Origin: JADZAA01 sp039810485
GTDB taxonomy: Bacteria > Bacteroidota > Ignavibacteria > Kapaibacteriales > UBA961
Assembly: GCA_039810485.1 (NCBI GenBank)
Contig: JBDHXA010000004.1
Span: 12,790-76,789, forward strand
Direction of reading: 5' to 3'
DNA length: 64,000 nt
Shown here: positions 1 through 9,298 of the stretch, piece after piece
Layout: the number at the start of each line of letters is the position of its first letter
Numbering within the stretch: position 1 is the stretch's first letter
The notes under the pieces: generated by a model
Database searches by the model: none
What the model saw: only the letters and a program-made list of their open reading frames with translations
Told to the model about the DNA's origin: nothing
Position numbers and translations under genes: made by a program

Positions 1-2988
1 AATGAATTTTTTGGAGGCAACGATTTTTCCGCTTGTAAATATTGAATAGACGTACACTCCTGTTTCAAAATCCTTTGCTGAAATAGAAATTTGTACGGGG
101 CTACCTTTTATTAGCGAAATTCGTTGGAGTACGATGTTCTGTGATAAGGAAGAAATGAGTAACTCAGGCGAAGAACCAGCTACTTTTTCGGGGATATAAT
201 AGGTAATTGCAGTAACATCTGAGAATGGATTGGGGTTGTTTTGCTCAAGCAAAATATCTTGTTCACCATCGAGCGGGATTTGCTTTTCTGCTTCAAGCCG
301 GGTTATTTTATCATGAAAGTTTGTTACAATAAGCGATAATGAATCATTTTGAGATTTTAGTTCATTAACGTGCCTATTCAATAAAGAGTCGCCATGTTTT
401 TGCAAGTTGTCAAGTTCTTTTATAGAATTCACAAGGAGGTAAAACAAGCCGTTAGGATTAAAAGTCATTAAGGATTCCTTTTCGCACACAAATTCTGCTG
501 GTTCGATCAACCATTTTTTTGCAGGTCGAAAGATTGAGCTGTCCTTTAAGATATAATGCCCATTCTCGTCCTTTTGAGTCGGGTCAGCTACCTTCATTAC
601 AATCGTGTCAACAGCATCAGTTTCATATCTCTTTTCTTCTTTAAGTAGAACTGTGCGCACTATTGTGTCTTCGCTAACCATATACGGTAAAATTTCTTGG
701 ATATTCTGGGCAATTATTCCGATTTCTATATTGTTAGTTGCTCCAATGCCCATTTTCCCATTGTAGCGAAACGTGACTGGCTTAATTCTCCGAATTTTCT
801 CCAAACCATCATTAAATGGTTCTACGTCTTTTTTGTAGCGTACATCCGAAGCAACACGCCATGTAGCTCCGCCCTGACTTTTTATTGCGTCGCCATAAAC
901 ATTGAGGAGAATATTCGTGTTCATGTAGCCGTAATTCGGGTGAGTGCTATTATTGGGGGTTTCCGGTGTCACTGTACCAGTACCGCCAATGACTACTTTT
1001 TCTTGAACTGATAGGTCTACATCATTTTCTGCTATTCCTTGTGGCGTATTCCATATAACCACCGTATTAGGATTATTGGAATTATTCACATCCGCCATAG
1101 TAACACTTAGCGCTTCTTGTGGCGAGGCGGTGCCGATGCCAACCCTGTTCTGCACCGCTAGATCGCATTCAACAATAGGGACAGCCTGTACTGCCTGTGT
1201 GATCCAACTGCTGCCGATAATCGCGCCTTTGTAAGTAGTATTTAGTGCGAAAGTACCCTGTGGAGTGTTTGTTCCTATGCCTATTCGGCCAAAGTTCTCG
1301 TCGGCACTACTACATCCGACAAACAGCGTGGGTATGGTCTTATCTGGTGTTCCGCCTGTATCATAGCCGATTGCGAGTGAAAGAGGTAAATCGTTGTGTA
1401 TATTTGTTCCTATAGCTCCGGCAAAATACCCGCCATCTATAACTTTGACGCCGTAGCCGATACATAACGAACCGTTTGTTTCTGCCCAATTGTATAGCCC
1501 GAGCGCAGTAGCATTATCGTTGCTTGCCGTGTTATATCTGCCAATTACGCCTGAAAAATTTCCGCTTACGGTATTTTGTCCGCCAATAGCGAATGAATGT
1601 GAACCAGATACGGTATTGCCGTTGCCGATTGCAGCCGAGTTGGAATTTGATGCCTCATTGTGCGCTCCCATTGCTAGTGAATTTTCTGCCAATGCACGGC
1701 ATTTGAACCCATAAGCGTGTGCGGAATATCCGTCGGCTCGATTAGTATAACCGATGGCGACTGCATCTTCGCCTATGGCGCGATTCGCGTGCCCAATAGT
1801 TACCGCCCCATGCGTTGCCGAATGTGAAAGATTGTTCATGCCGATAGCGATATCATGCTCATTACGTGCGCGGGAGTTATAACCAAAAGCAAATGAATTA
1901 TATCCGATGTGCCCGTGATTCCAGCCGGTTGTTTTATCGAAACTCGGCTCGGGGTCGTTTGCGCCGTCTCCGCCGCCACCGGGATAGGTTGCAGCGATTA
2001 CCCCCGCCCGAAACGCCGCCTTTTCGGGTATCCACATCAAGCGTGTTCCTGCGCCGCTTGTCGGGGTTGCACCCGTCGTGCCATCGAAAAGAACTGACCC
2101 GTCCGTTACTTGAAAACGCGCCGTAGGACCCTCGTTATTCACGCCCACATTGCCGTTGCCCAAAAACGACATACGCGAAATGGGTACTTCTAAACCAGCA
2201 GGACTTTCATACACAGTCGAACTTAGCTGACTCACACCGCTGCGAATATGGAACGAACCCGGATAGCCGTTCCATGCCTCAAGCCACCATGCACGGGCGG
2301 GAATTTGCTCGCAGGTAAGCGGCACCGGCGGATCGCCGAATTGGTATGTGCCTGTGGCGGCATAAAACCGAATAGAAGGATTTGCGGTATAGCCCGTTGT
2401 ACCCGGCGGCGCGTTGTTGCTGAACGAGATTTTGGGGTACTCGCAGTTCCACGAGTCGAAGTTAATATCGAACTTTCCATACGGCGAGTGCGTCCCGACG
2501 CCTACTTGACCGCTTGGCAAAATAGTAAAGCGTTCAATGTCCTGAAGGTCGCCGGGCTGCAAACTTAAGGGATTAGCGGGCGGCGGTGTAGTGGCAAAGC
2601 GGATATAGCCAGTAGTACAACGATTGGCAACAATAATGTCACCCGCCTTGATGTCGGTTTGCAGCACAAGGTCTTTGACGGTGGTTTGGTACGAGCCGAA
2701 GAAATCGCGGCAATAGGAGTACATCGTGCGGTTGTAGCTTGAAGTAATGAGCGAAAGGTGCGCCATAAATTCAGGCGCGAAGGCATCATCGGCAGATGAA
2801 TGCCAACTTAGCCGCAGCGTAGGGTCGGAAACATTGCCGATTGAGCCAACGCCATGGATGTTGAGCAATCGCCCTGGATTAGAAGCTGCGCCTATGCCAA
2901 CATTGCCGACTGCAGGCCATGGGTTTGAATTATTCTGTGCGCAAATCTCTGCAAACGGCGTTGCAAGCATCATAGCAACAACGATCAT
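1..2988 (-). CDS. Fibre-like T9SS protein 1 with S74 chaperone domain (3' end outside window)
   Basis: The frame is open from the ATG at 2988 to base 1 (996 codons, no stop found when read codon by codon). By alignment with the paralogue ending at 4941, only about four codons and the stop lie outside. Order: short signal peptide (cut after AEICAQ), VGIG-type beta repeats, YadA-head-like AIG repeats at about residues 360-530, an S74 intramolecular chaperone motif SDVRYKKD with Ser714 and Lys719, a coiled coil, and from about residue 915 a T9SS type A-like tail starting NNPNPF. S74 domains, known from phage endosialidases and tail fibres, trimerise and self-cleave at this Ser/Lys dyad. An AAGG sits five bases before the ATG. 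Residues 1 to about 319 are nearly identical to the second fibre gene; the rest diverges. Surface exposure is inferred. Confidence 0.88.
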   Translation of the reverse strand, partial: MIVVAMMLATPFAEICAQNNSNPWPAVGNVGIGAASNPGRLLNIHGVGSIGNVSDPTLRLSWHSSADDAFAPEFMAHLSLITSSYNRTMYSYCRDFFGSYQTTVKDLVLQTDIKAGDIIVANRCTTGYIRFATTPPPANPLSLQPGDLQDIERFTILPSGQVGVGTHSPYGKFDINFDSWNCEYPKISFSNNAPPGTTGYTANPSIRFYAATGTYQFGDPPVPLTCEQIPARAWWLEAWNGYPGSFHIRSGVSQLSSTVYESPAGLEVPISRMSFLGNGNVGVNNEGPTARFQVTDGSVLFDGTTGATPTSGAGTRLMWIPEKAAFRAGVIAATYPGGGGDGANDPEPSFDKTTGWNHGHIGYNSFAFGYNSRARNEHDIAIGMNNLSHSATHGAVTIGHANRAIGEDAVAIGYTNRADGYSAHAYGFKCRALAENSLAMGAHNEASNSNSAAIGNGNTVSGSHSFAIGGQNTVSGNFSGVIGRYNTASNDNATALGLYNWAETNGSLCIGYGVKVIDGGYFAGAIGTNIHNDLPLSLAIGYDTGGTPDKTIPTLFVGCSSADENFGRIGIGTNTPQGTFALNTTYKGAIIGSSWITQAVQAVPIVECDLAVQNRVGIGTASPQEALSVTMADVNNSNNPNTVVIWNTPQGIAENDVDLSVQEKVVIGGTGTVTPETPNNSTHPNYGYMNTNILLNVYGDAIKSQGGATWRVASDVRYKKDVEPFNDGLEKIRRIKPVTFRYNGKMGIGATNNIEIGIIAQNIQEILPYMVSEDTIVRTVLLKEEKRYETDAVDTIVMKVADPTQKDENGHYILKDSSIFRPAKKWLIEPAEFVCEKESLMTFNPNGLFYLLVNSIKELDNLQKHGDSLLNRHVNELKSQNDSLSLIVTNFHDKITRLEAEKQIPLDGEQDILLEQNNPNPFSDVTAITYYIPEKVAGSSPELLISSLSQNIVLQRISLIKGSPVQISISAKDFETGVYVYSIFTSGKIVASKKFI

Positions 2989-3418
2989 AACTGCCTTGCA
3001 GAAATACTTGTTACAACGAACAACTTGTCGAGAGAGAGAGAGAGAGAGTTTGCTTCCGGCTTCTCTCCCGTAGGGAGAGGTTCGGGATTGTCTGCGCCGC
3101 ATGGCTGTGAATGCGGCAGTTTAGAGTGCGTGTACGCATAGTGTGCCTCCGAAATAGGATGAAAAAAAATAAATGTATAATACGGCTTTTGTTTCGGCAC
3201 TGTTAAGTTTTGTTCTGCGGCTAATTTATAGAGAAATTCTAAATTTACCAAATTCTGTCTTGATTTTTTTTCATCATTATAGTAGCACTAATTATTGGAA
3301 AACGTATCACAGTTCTTACGATTTTTCTGGGCAATATGCTACCGAAGTACAACCGCCTTAGCTACACTGCGTTTGCCGCCAGATGCCGCTTCGACAAAAT
3401 ACACGCCTGCCGGCCAGC
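2031..3418 (-). repeat. Repeat block A (near-identical to 6899-8303)
   Basis: This stretch matches 6899-8303 almost base for base. It covers the first ~319 codons of fibre gene 1, its leader, and the last ~26 codons of the upstream T9SS-tail gene. The coding part aligns without gaps (offset 4868 at both ends). The leader differs by a 12-base TG-rich insertion present only in the other copies and by small indels. The outer edge falls inside a T9SS tail coding sequence, just past CGGCCAG. This looks like an exchange or duplication unit. Confidence 0.9.
2989..3338 (-). promoter_or_regulatory. Leader of fibre gene 1 with AG microsatellite and hairpin
   Basis: No protein gene is evident in these 350 bases. 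On the minus strand there is a TATAAT hexamer (3276-3281) without a clear -35, then a GGAGG followed by a small ORF (ATG at 3139, stop at 3011-3013), a CTCTCCC-TAC-GGGAGAG hairpin, and an (AG)9 tract at 3031-3048. Compared with copies B and C this leader lacks one base near the small ORF start, so the ORF is frame-shifted and stops before the fibre ATG. Copy A also gains an ATG in frame with the fibre gene just upstream of the hairpin. Promoter assignment is tentative. Confidence 0.4.
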
Positions 3419-4922
3419 AGACTGTGGAAATTTCGCTGCCAGTGCCTGAATAGAGCAATCTGCCGAATACGTCGCGCACAGTAACAACGGCATTGACAGC
3501 GCAATGAACTGTAAAAGATTCCGAGGTGGGATTTGGAAAGAGAGACAGTTCGGAATAAGTGGCAGGTATTTCGGCTGAAAGGGTTATCGGAATGCCTTTC
3601 AGACCGGTAGGATTAAAGATGACGCCTGCATGAGATCCGTGCTGACCGAAGGCAATCCAGATATTGTCGTTGCAATCTGCCACAAGACCCGTAATGATAT
3701 CATCAAGCGGAGCGTTTGAAGTATTGTACTCCGTCCATTGTGTGCCGTCGTACTGAAAAAGCTTGCCTACAGAGCCGACCCAGATATTGTTTTTGCTGTC
3801 GACTTCCACTGCCGAAACGACGGAGAGAGAAGGAAAATCAACCGAAGTCCACACCGAGCCATCAAATACCGAAGCGTGAACGGGTTTTGAGCCGTGTATG
3901 CACCATACTTTGCCTTGACGATCGCAGAATATTCCCCAAAACCAGTCATTGCCAAAGGATGATTTCGGAAAAATTTCCGATGTAGCACCATTAAGACGCA
4001 AAACGCATCTGTAATTATTTGTTGCTATTAGCGTCCAGATAGAGCCGGCGGAGTCAATGCAGATTTTCGGCATTTCATCTAATCTTTCTTCTTCGCTGTT
4101 TTTAGCCGAATACATCTTCTGCCATTGTCCTCCAGAAAAACGATATATTGCGACATTATTGCTGTCGTCTACTGCTTTAAGAGCAGGCAAAAGTCCGTTG
4201 CTGTCAAGAGCAAAATCAATCTGATTACCGTGGAGATTAAGACCAGTTTGAGATGACCAAACAGTTGTCAAATTATTTTTGAAGCGATATATGCTGCCGT
4301 TGCTGCTCGCCCACAATGTTCCTTCCTTGCCGAGTTTGTATCGTGCAAAACCGTGATCATCATAAAAGCCGGGCGCATATAATGTTTGCGAGTTCCATTC
4401 GCCTTTTTCAAAGGTGTTGAGCCGGAGTTTACCCCCATTAAGCTGCTCAATACCAATAACGGCGCCACTATTTCCGCGAATTATTCTATTGCCCCATCGG
4501 TCTGCGTCGGAGTTAACAACCTTCCACTTCCAAACAGGATTGTTAGAGATATGGAGAATGCATTGAGCCGTGCTTATGAGTTGGCCGTTTGTGCCGGTAA
4601 CGATAATAATGTATGTGCCGGTATCGGTCGTGGATTGAGGATATTTTGTAAATGTTATTGGAGTATATGGTTGGTTAATTGCGCCGAAGTCAGCATTCAG
4701 CGATGTGCTTCCGTTGGGGTACGTCGTTTGTTTTGTAAGAAACACCGTTGCATCAAAACCGCCGGAGGTTTGTACCGATACGGTAAATGTTGCGCTGTCT
4801 CCGACTGCAATTGTTTCTTCATTCGGAGTAATTGAGAGAGTAAATGATTGCGCAGAACTGCCTGAAATTGAGGCAAATGCAACCGAGATGGCGGCAGCGA
4901 GGAATACAAGTGTTGTTTTCAT
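3339..4922 (-). CDS. Secreted beta-propeller-like protein with T9SS sorting domain
   Basis: 527 residues. The signal peptide ends near ISGSSAQS. Residues ~26-130 look like an Ig-like domain. The middle carries propeller-type repeats of the 'IWVGSVGKLFQYDGTQW' kind (two-component-regulator propeller style), several with D-x-x-G-x-x-W cores. The last ~75 residues are a T9SS tail (NPTSESFTV ... GVYFVEAASGGKRSV). The start has GGGAG upstream, 18 bases after the stop of fibre gene 2, so the two are probably co-transcribed. The end of this gene lies inside repeat block A. Export through T9SS to the surface or medium is inferred from the tail; ligand unknown. Confidence 0.85.
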   Translation of the reverse strand: MKTTLVFLAAAISVAFASISGSSAQSFTLSITPNEETIAVGDSATFTVSVQTSGGFDATVFLTKQTTYPNGSTSLNADFGAINQPYTPITFTKYPQSTTDTGTYIIIVTGTNGQLISTAQCILHISNNPVWKWKVVNSDADRWGNRIIRGNSGAVIGIEQLNGGKLRLNTFEKGEWNSQTLYAPGFYDDHGFARYKLGKEGTLWASSNGSIYRFKNNLTTVWSSQTGLNLHGNQIDFALDSNGLLPALKAVDDSNNVAIYRFSGGQWQKMYSAKNSEEERLDEMPKICIDSAGSIWTLIATNNYRCVLRLNGATSEIFPKSSFGNDWFWGIFCDRQGKVWCIHGSKPVHASVFDGSVWTSVDFPSLSVVSAVEVDSKNNIWVGSVGKLFQYDGTQWTEYNTSNAPLDDIITGLVADCNDNIWIAFGQHGSHAGVIFNPTGLKGIPITLSAEIPATYSELSLFPNPTSESFTVHCAVNAVVTVRDVFGRLLYSGTGSEISTVCWPAGVYFVEAASGGKRSVAKAVVLR

Positions 4923-4940
4923 GATTGTGTTCTCCCTGTG

Positions 4941-7856
4941 TTATTTGATGACAATGAATTTTTTGGAGGCGAAAACTTTGCTGTTGATGCTAATCGAATA
5001 GACGAATACGCCTGTATAGAGATTAGCTGACGAAATAGTTATTTGAGTGGGAATACCCTTTGTCAGAATATAGTGTTGCAGCACAGGAGATTGAGTGGTA
5101 GGGGCAATGAGCAATTCTGCATCGCCCTGCACACTGTCGGGAATGTAGTAAGTAATAGTTGTTGATTCAGCGAAAGGATTCGGATTATTTTGCTCCAAAA
5201 TTATATCGGCGGCATCGCTGACGGCAATTTGATTCTGTGCTTCAAGTCGGGCAAGCCGCTCTTCATGGTTTTTCAGGATTACGCGCAGAGAGTCATTACT
5301 TGATGACAATGCCTCATGCTTTGCGGTATGAGTATCATATTTTTCTTGTAATGTGCTGATTTCAATTTGTTGTAGCGAGTCGGTTGCTGCAAGTGTAGCG
5401 ACTTTCGTTGCCAGTAAGGCAACTTTTTCTTGCAATGCGAAGGTCTCTGCAATCCGCGTCGAATCCAACTCCTTGATGGAGTTAATGATGGTGTATGTTA
5501 AGGCACTAGGATTATAGATGAGTATCGGTGATGACTCTGTGGCAAATTCAGCAGGTTCGATCACCCACTTTTTTATGGGCCGAAAAGTTACTGTGTCTCT
5601 GTATATGTAATGCCCATGCTCGTCCTTTACAGTAGTATCTGCAATTTGCCTCACGGTCTTCTCGACAGTATCAATTTGGTAGCGCCGTTCCATTTTGGTA
5701 CGAACAACATGAAGTAGTGTATCCGCCCGCACTGTATATGGGAAAATTTCTTGCATATCTTGTGCAATAACCCCAATGCTCTCCTTATCATCATTGAATC
5801 CGAGTCTTTCATTGTATCTGAAACGAACGGGGTTTATTCGTTTGAGTAAATCCAAGCCATCCCGATATGGATGAATATCTTTTTTGTAGCGTGCATCAGA
5901 AGGAATATCCCATGTTGCTGTTCCTGAGTTGCCGAGTTTCACTGCATCTCCCCAAACCTGAAGTAAACTAGTTTGTCCGGATCGTGCGCCATTGATATAA
6001 CTTGGCGCGAGCGGAGTACCTGTTCCGCCAATAACAACCGACTGTTCGATAATTACTCCTATCGGATTTCCCGTACCTCCAACAGCAGGAACCGCATTAC
6101 TCCCTCCCCAACCAAAGCAAACTGTGCCATCGACGCCAAGGCTACAAGCGGGGGATGCTGTGCCAATTCCAACCTTTTTTTCTACTATGAGATTAGTATT
6201 AGCATCACCGGGTGTTTGCGAGCCACTCCAACCAACTGCAATTGAGCCGTTTACTCCGAGAGTAGAAAGCGGATTAGTTGTACCTATTCCTACATTGCCA
6301 AATGAGCCACTACTTCCATCTCCGCCGCTGATAAATAGAGTGGGTGTATCGCTGTTGAATCCGACCATTAGTGAATTCGAGATGCTATTGGTCAATCGTT
6401 TGCTAAAAGGATCAATAGAGGTTACCCCTATTCCAGTGCCTATAATCATTGCGCCGGGCTTAGTAGCATTTAAGAAAGCACCAATACCAACACTATGGTA
6501 CTTATCAAAAAATCTCGTTCTTGTGGTATCCCCAGTGCGCACATATTCACCTATTGAATAGGACATAGAATTAAACACTTCTGATTGGTGTCCGAATGCT
6601 GCACTAGACAACCCGCGAACATGGTTTCTCCAGCCGGTTACAAAAGCATCATTACCTGAAACAGTGTCTTCATGCCCGAATGCAAATGAGCAATGGCCAG
6701 CCCCTTGGTCATATCCATCACCGTTAATATATGAATAATGTCCAAAAGCTCCTGATGCCCCACCACGTGCGTAGGTGTTAAGCCCTATTGCAACAGAGTA
6801 AAGTCCAATATTGGAATTATCCCAATAACCGGAAGCATCTGGAAGTGATATAGTATCGTCGTTCAATTTCCCTGCCCTGAACGCCGCCCTTTCCGGTATC
6901 CACATCAAGCGTGTTCCTGCGCCGCTTGTCGGGGTTGCGCCAACTGTGCCATCGAAAAGAACTGACCCGTCCGTTACTTGAAAACGCGCCGTAGGACTCT
7001 CGTTATTCACGCCCACATTGCCGTTTCCCAAAAACGACATACGCGAAATGGGTACTTCTAAACCAGCAGGACTTTCATACACAGTCGAACTTAGCTGACT
7101 CACACCGCTGCGAATATGGAACGAACCCGGATAGCCGTTCCATGCCTCAAGCCACCATGCACGGGCGGGAATTTGCTCGCAGGTAAGCGGCACCGGCGGA
7201 TCGCCGAATTGGTATGTGCCTGTGGCGGCATAAAACCGAATAGAAGGATTTGCGGTATAGCCCGTTGTACCCGGCGGCGCGTTGTTGCTGAACGAGATTT
7301 TGGGGTACTCGCAGTTCCACGAGTCGAAGTTAATATCGAACTTTCCATACGGCGAGTGCGTCCCGACGCCTACTTGACCGCTTGGCAAAATAGTAAAGCG
7401 TTCAATGTCCTGAAGGTCGCCGGGCTGCAAACTTAAGGGATTAGCGGGCGGCGGTGTAGTGGCAAAGCGGATATAGCCAGTAGTACAACGATTGGCAACA
7501 ATAATGTCACCCGCCTTGATGTCGGTTTGCAGCACAAGGTCTTTGACGGTGGTTTGGTACGAGCCGAAGAAATCGCGGCAATAGGAGTACATCGTGCGGT
7601 TGTAGCTTGAAGTAATGAGCGAAAGGTGCGCCATAAATTCAGGCGCGAAGGCATCATCGGCAGATGAATGCCAACTTAGCCGCAGCGTAGGGTCGGAAAC
7701 ATTGCCGATTGAGCCAACGCCATGGATGTTGAGCAATCGCCCTGGATTAGAAGCTGCGCCTATGCCAACATTGCCGACTACAGGCCATGGGTTTGAATTA
7801 TTCTGTGCACAAATCTCTGCAAACGGCGTTGCAAACATCATAGCAACAACAATCAT
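4941..7856 (-). CDS. Fibre-like T9SS protein 2 with S74 chaperone domain
   Basis: 971 residues, same plan as fibre 1: signal peptide MIVVAMMFATPFAEICAQ; N-terminal region (to ~319) shared with fibre 1; YadA-head-like repeats (SVAIGLN..., SGAFGHYS..., SSAAFGHQS) at about 352-442; several VGIGT-x-x-P repeats; S74 motif SDARYKKD with Ser653/Lys658; a leucine-rich coiled coil at ~790-880; and a T9SS-like tail from about residue 885 (NNPNPF ... KKFIVIK). The head region differs from fibre 1 and fibre 3, so paralogues keep the frame and vary the exposed part. The propeller gene follows after 18 bases. Phage tail fibre is an alternative label, but no other phage genes are present. Confidence 0.92.
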   Translation of the reverse strand: MIVVAMMFATPFAEICAQNNSNPWPVVGNVGIGAASNPGRLLNIHGVGSIGNVSDPTLRLSWHSSADDAFAPEFMAHLSLITSSYNRTMYSYCRDFFGSYQTTVKDLVLQTDIKAGDIIVANRCTTGYIRFATTPPPANPLSLQPGDLQDIERFTILPSGQVGVGTHSPYGKFDINFDSWNCEYPKISFSNNAPPGTTGYTANPSIRFYAATGTYQFGDPPVPLTCEQIPARAWWLEAWNGYPGSFHIRSGVSQLSSTVYESPAGLEVPISRMSFLGNGNVGVNNESPTARFQVTDGSVLFDGTVGATPTSGAGTRLMWIPERAAFRAGKLNDDTISLPDASGYWDNSNIGLYSVAIGLNTYARGGASGAFGHYSYINGDGYDQGAGHCSFAFGHEDTVSGNDAFVTGWRNHVRGLSSAAFGHQSEVFNSMSYSIGEYVRTGDTTRTRFFDKYHSVGIGAFLNATKPGAMIIGTGIGVTSIDPFSKRLTNSISNSLMVGFNSDTPTLFISGGDGSSGSFGNVGIGTTNPLSTLGVNGSIAVGWSGSQTPGDANTNLIVEKKVGIGTASPACSLGVDGTVCFGWGGSNAVPAVGGTGNPIGVIIEQSVVIGGTGTPLAPSYINGARSGQTSLLQVWGDAVKLGNSGTATWDIPSDARYKKDIHPYRDGLDLLKRINPVRFRYNERLGFNDDKESIGVIAQDMQEIFPYTVRADTLLHVVRTKMERRYQIDTVEKTVRQIADTTVKDEHGHYIYRDTVTFRPIKKWVIEPAEFATESSPILIYNPSALTYTIINSIKELDSTRIAETFALQEKVALLATKVATLAATDSLQQIEISTLQEKYDTHTAKHEALSSSNDSLRVILKNHEERLARLEAQNQIAVSDAADIILEQNNPNPFAESTTITYYIPDSVQGDAELLIAPTTQSPVLQHYILTKGIPTQITISSANLYTGVFVYSISINSKVFASKKFIVIK

Positions 7857-8020
7857 AACTGCCTTGCAGAAATACTTGTTACAACGAATAACTTGTCGAG
7901 AGAGAGAGAGAGAGAGTGTGTGTGTGAGTGTGCTTCCGGCTTCTCTCCCGTAGGGAGAGGTTCGGGATTGTCTGCGCCGCGCGGCTGTGAACGCGGCAGC
8001 TTAGAGTGTGTGTTACGCAT
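7853..8020 (-). CDS. Possible 55-residue leader ORF overlapping fibre gene 2 start
   Basis: ATG at 8020 preceded by GGAGG with six bases spacing. The ORF is Pro/Arg/Ser-rich, crosses the CTCTCCC-TAC-GGGAGAG hairpin and a composite (AG)9/(TG)n microsatellite (7899-7932), and stops with TGA overlapping the fibre ATG (ATGA). That arrangement would fit translational coupling or a slippage switch. Against it, the peptide resembles what palindromic intergenic repeats give when translated, and copy A is frame-shifted. It may be untranslated leader. Confidence 0.3.
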   Translation of the reverse strand: MRNTHSKLPRSQPRGADNPEPLPTGEKPEAHSHTHSLSLSLDKLFVVTSISARQL

Positions 8021-8160
8021 CGTGTGCCTCCGAAATAGGATACAAAAAAACATAAATGTATAATACGGCTTTTGTTTTCGGCGCTGTTAAGTTTTGTTCT
8101 GTGGCTAATTTATAGAGAAATTCTAAATTTACCAAATTCTGTCTTGATTTTTTTCTCATC

Positions 8161-8166
8161 ATTATA
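8161..8166 (-). promoter_or_regulatory. Candidate -10 hexamer for fibre gene 2 leader
   Basis: Reads TATAAT on the minus strand, about 300 bases before the fibre ATG. The same hexamer is conserved at 3276-3281 and 12456-12461. No convincing -35 was seen at 17 bases, so this rests on conservation of the hexamer alone. Confidence 0.3.
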
Positions 8167-8223
8167 GTAACACTAATTATTGGAAAACGTATCACAGTTC
8201 TTACGATTTTTCTGGGCAATACG

Positions 8224-8303
8224 CTACCGAAACACAACCGCCTTAGCTACACTGCGTTTGCCGCCAGATGCCGCTTCGACAAAATACACGCCTGCCGGCC
8301 AGC
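8224..8303 (-). pseudogene. Orphan T9SS tail fragment
   Basis: Encodes only the last ~26 residues of a T9SS tail (AGVYFVEAASGGKRSV...) ending in TAG, with no start and no upstream part. It matches the end of the gene at 3339. The preceding DNA is the 3' end of the unrelated lipoprotein gene. It is best read as a scar: the second gene of this unit was replaced, leaving the old tail attached to the shared block. Confidence 0.7.
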
Positions 8304-8311
8304 CCACCTTG

Positions 8312-9283
8312 TTATCGCCATTGAATTTGATATGATTGGGGCGCACCGATTATCCAGTCGATAATAATGCTTTCAGCTGGCCCTTTTGCGGCATCGCCAC
8401 GCACTCTACGTAAACCTCGCCAAATTGGAGTAAAGTGTAAATATAATGCAACTCCTTGCCGAAGAGACAAATTCCTTGCTTTGGCATACTCTTTTAGTGA
8501 TAAGCCAATCTTGAAGTATCGTTTTGTTTTATCCCCATTGTCAGGATATGAAGGATATTTATCTTCAAGACAGAAAAAGCCATTCGAATCATATTGCCAT
8601 GAGCGTGAAAATAAAACCGTATTTGGAATTTTATTCGCGGATAACGTAGATTGTTCGTTGATGCAAGCCATGTATCCTACAGGTACTTCTTCACGACGAT
8701 TGGTAAAGTATGACTCTATAGATGTGGTTATGTTGGCTGTAAAATCGTATAGAGTATCTCGTTTGCTCTCTGTTTTTACGCCGTGGTCATCTACCGAATC
8801 CACACGAATAATCTCTTTAACAGTAGCTAGAGCACTAACTACCTGCACGGTTGGAGGTAATTCGGCAAGGCGCGGTATAAGAGATGTTGGAATACTTAGC
8901 AATGTATCGGAATATATAGGTCCCATTTGAAGAGTATCTTCTCCTTTAACAACTACCCTATACGCTGTCATAGTATCAAAGCCGGGCGCAGTAAATTGAA
9001 TGGCGTATTTGCCTGAGTCCAGATAGTTTAATTGCCATTTACCCATACTGTCGGTTGTGGTGGAAGCACCTGTTCCGAGAACTGTTACGAGTATTCCGCT
9101 ATTATCGGAGTTCTCATATTTTTTGTCGAAAGTATAAAGTAATGCAGAACCTTTAAGAACACTTCTATCGGAAGTTTTCTTTATAGAATCAATTGGACTT
9201 GGTTTTGTTGGGATTGTGTCCTGTTGCATGCAACCAACAAAAATGACAATACTACTGACTGCAAGAAAAGCAAAGTTTTTCAT
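8312..9283 (-). CDS. Lipoprotein with carboxypeptidase-regulatory-like domain
   Basis: 323 residues. Signal peptide with lipobox-like IVIFVGC (Cys18), so probably a lipidated envelope protein. Residues ~45-120 read as a carboxypeptidase-regulatory/transthyretin-like fold (SALLYTFDKK ... YAIQFTAPGFDT...). The remainder has no family I recognise. An AGGAG lies six bases before ATG, and the gene begins 15 bases after fibre gene 3. There is no T9SS tail; the tail fragment just downstream belongs to a lost gene. It occupies the same slot in its unit as the propeller gene does after fibre 2. Confidence 0.75.
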   Translation of the reverse strand: MKNFAFLAVSSIVIFVGCMQQDTIPTKPSPIDSIKKTSDRSVLKGSALLYTFDKKYENSDNSGILVTVLGTGASTTTDSMGKWQLNYLDSGKYAIQFTAPGFDTMTAYRVVVKGEDTLQMGPIYSDTLLSIPTSLIPRLAELPPTVQVVSALATVKEIIRVDSVDDHGVKTESKRDTLYDFTANITTSIESYFTNRREEVPVGYMACINEQSTLSANKIPNTVLFSRSWQYDSNGFFCLEDKYPSYPDNGDKTKRYFKIGLSLKEYAKARNLSLRQGVALYLHFTPIWRGLRRVRGDAAKGPAESIIIDWIIGAPQSYQIQWR

Positions 9284-9298
9284 GATGTTCTCCTAAAA

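Larger units (their letters stand above)
6899..8303 (-). repeat. Repeat block B (copy of 2031-3418; leader part shared with block C)
   Basis: Second copy of the long repeat. Its right half (about 7799-8300) is also nearly identical to 12094-12592, closer to that copy than to block A in the leader. The right edge again falls in T9SS-tail coding sequence, after which the sequence changes abruptly to the end of the lipoprotein gene at 8312. Confidence 0.9.

Noticed and set aside
2232..2789. Short frames on both strands repeated at 7100-7657
   Set aside because: They duplicate only because the fibre genes share this DNA; they lie inside the fibre frame.
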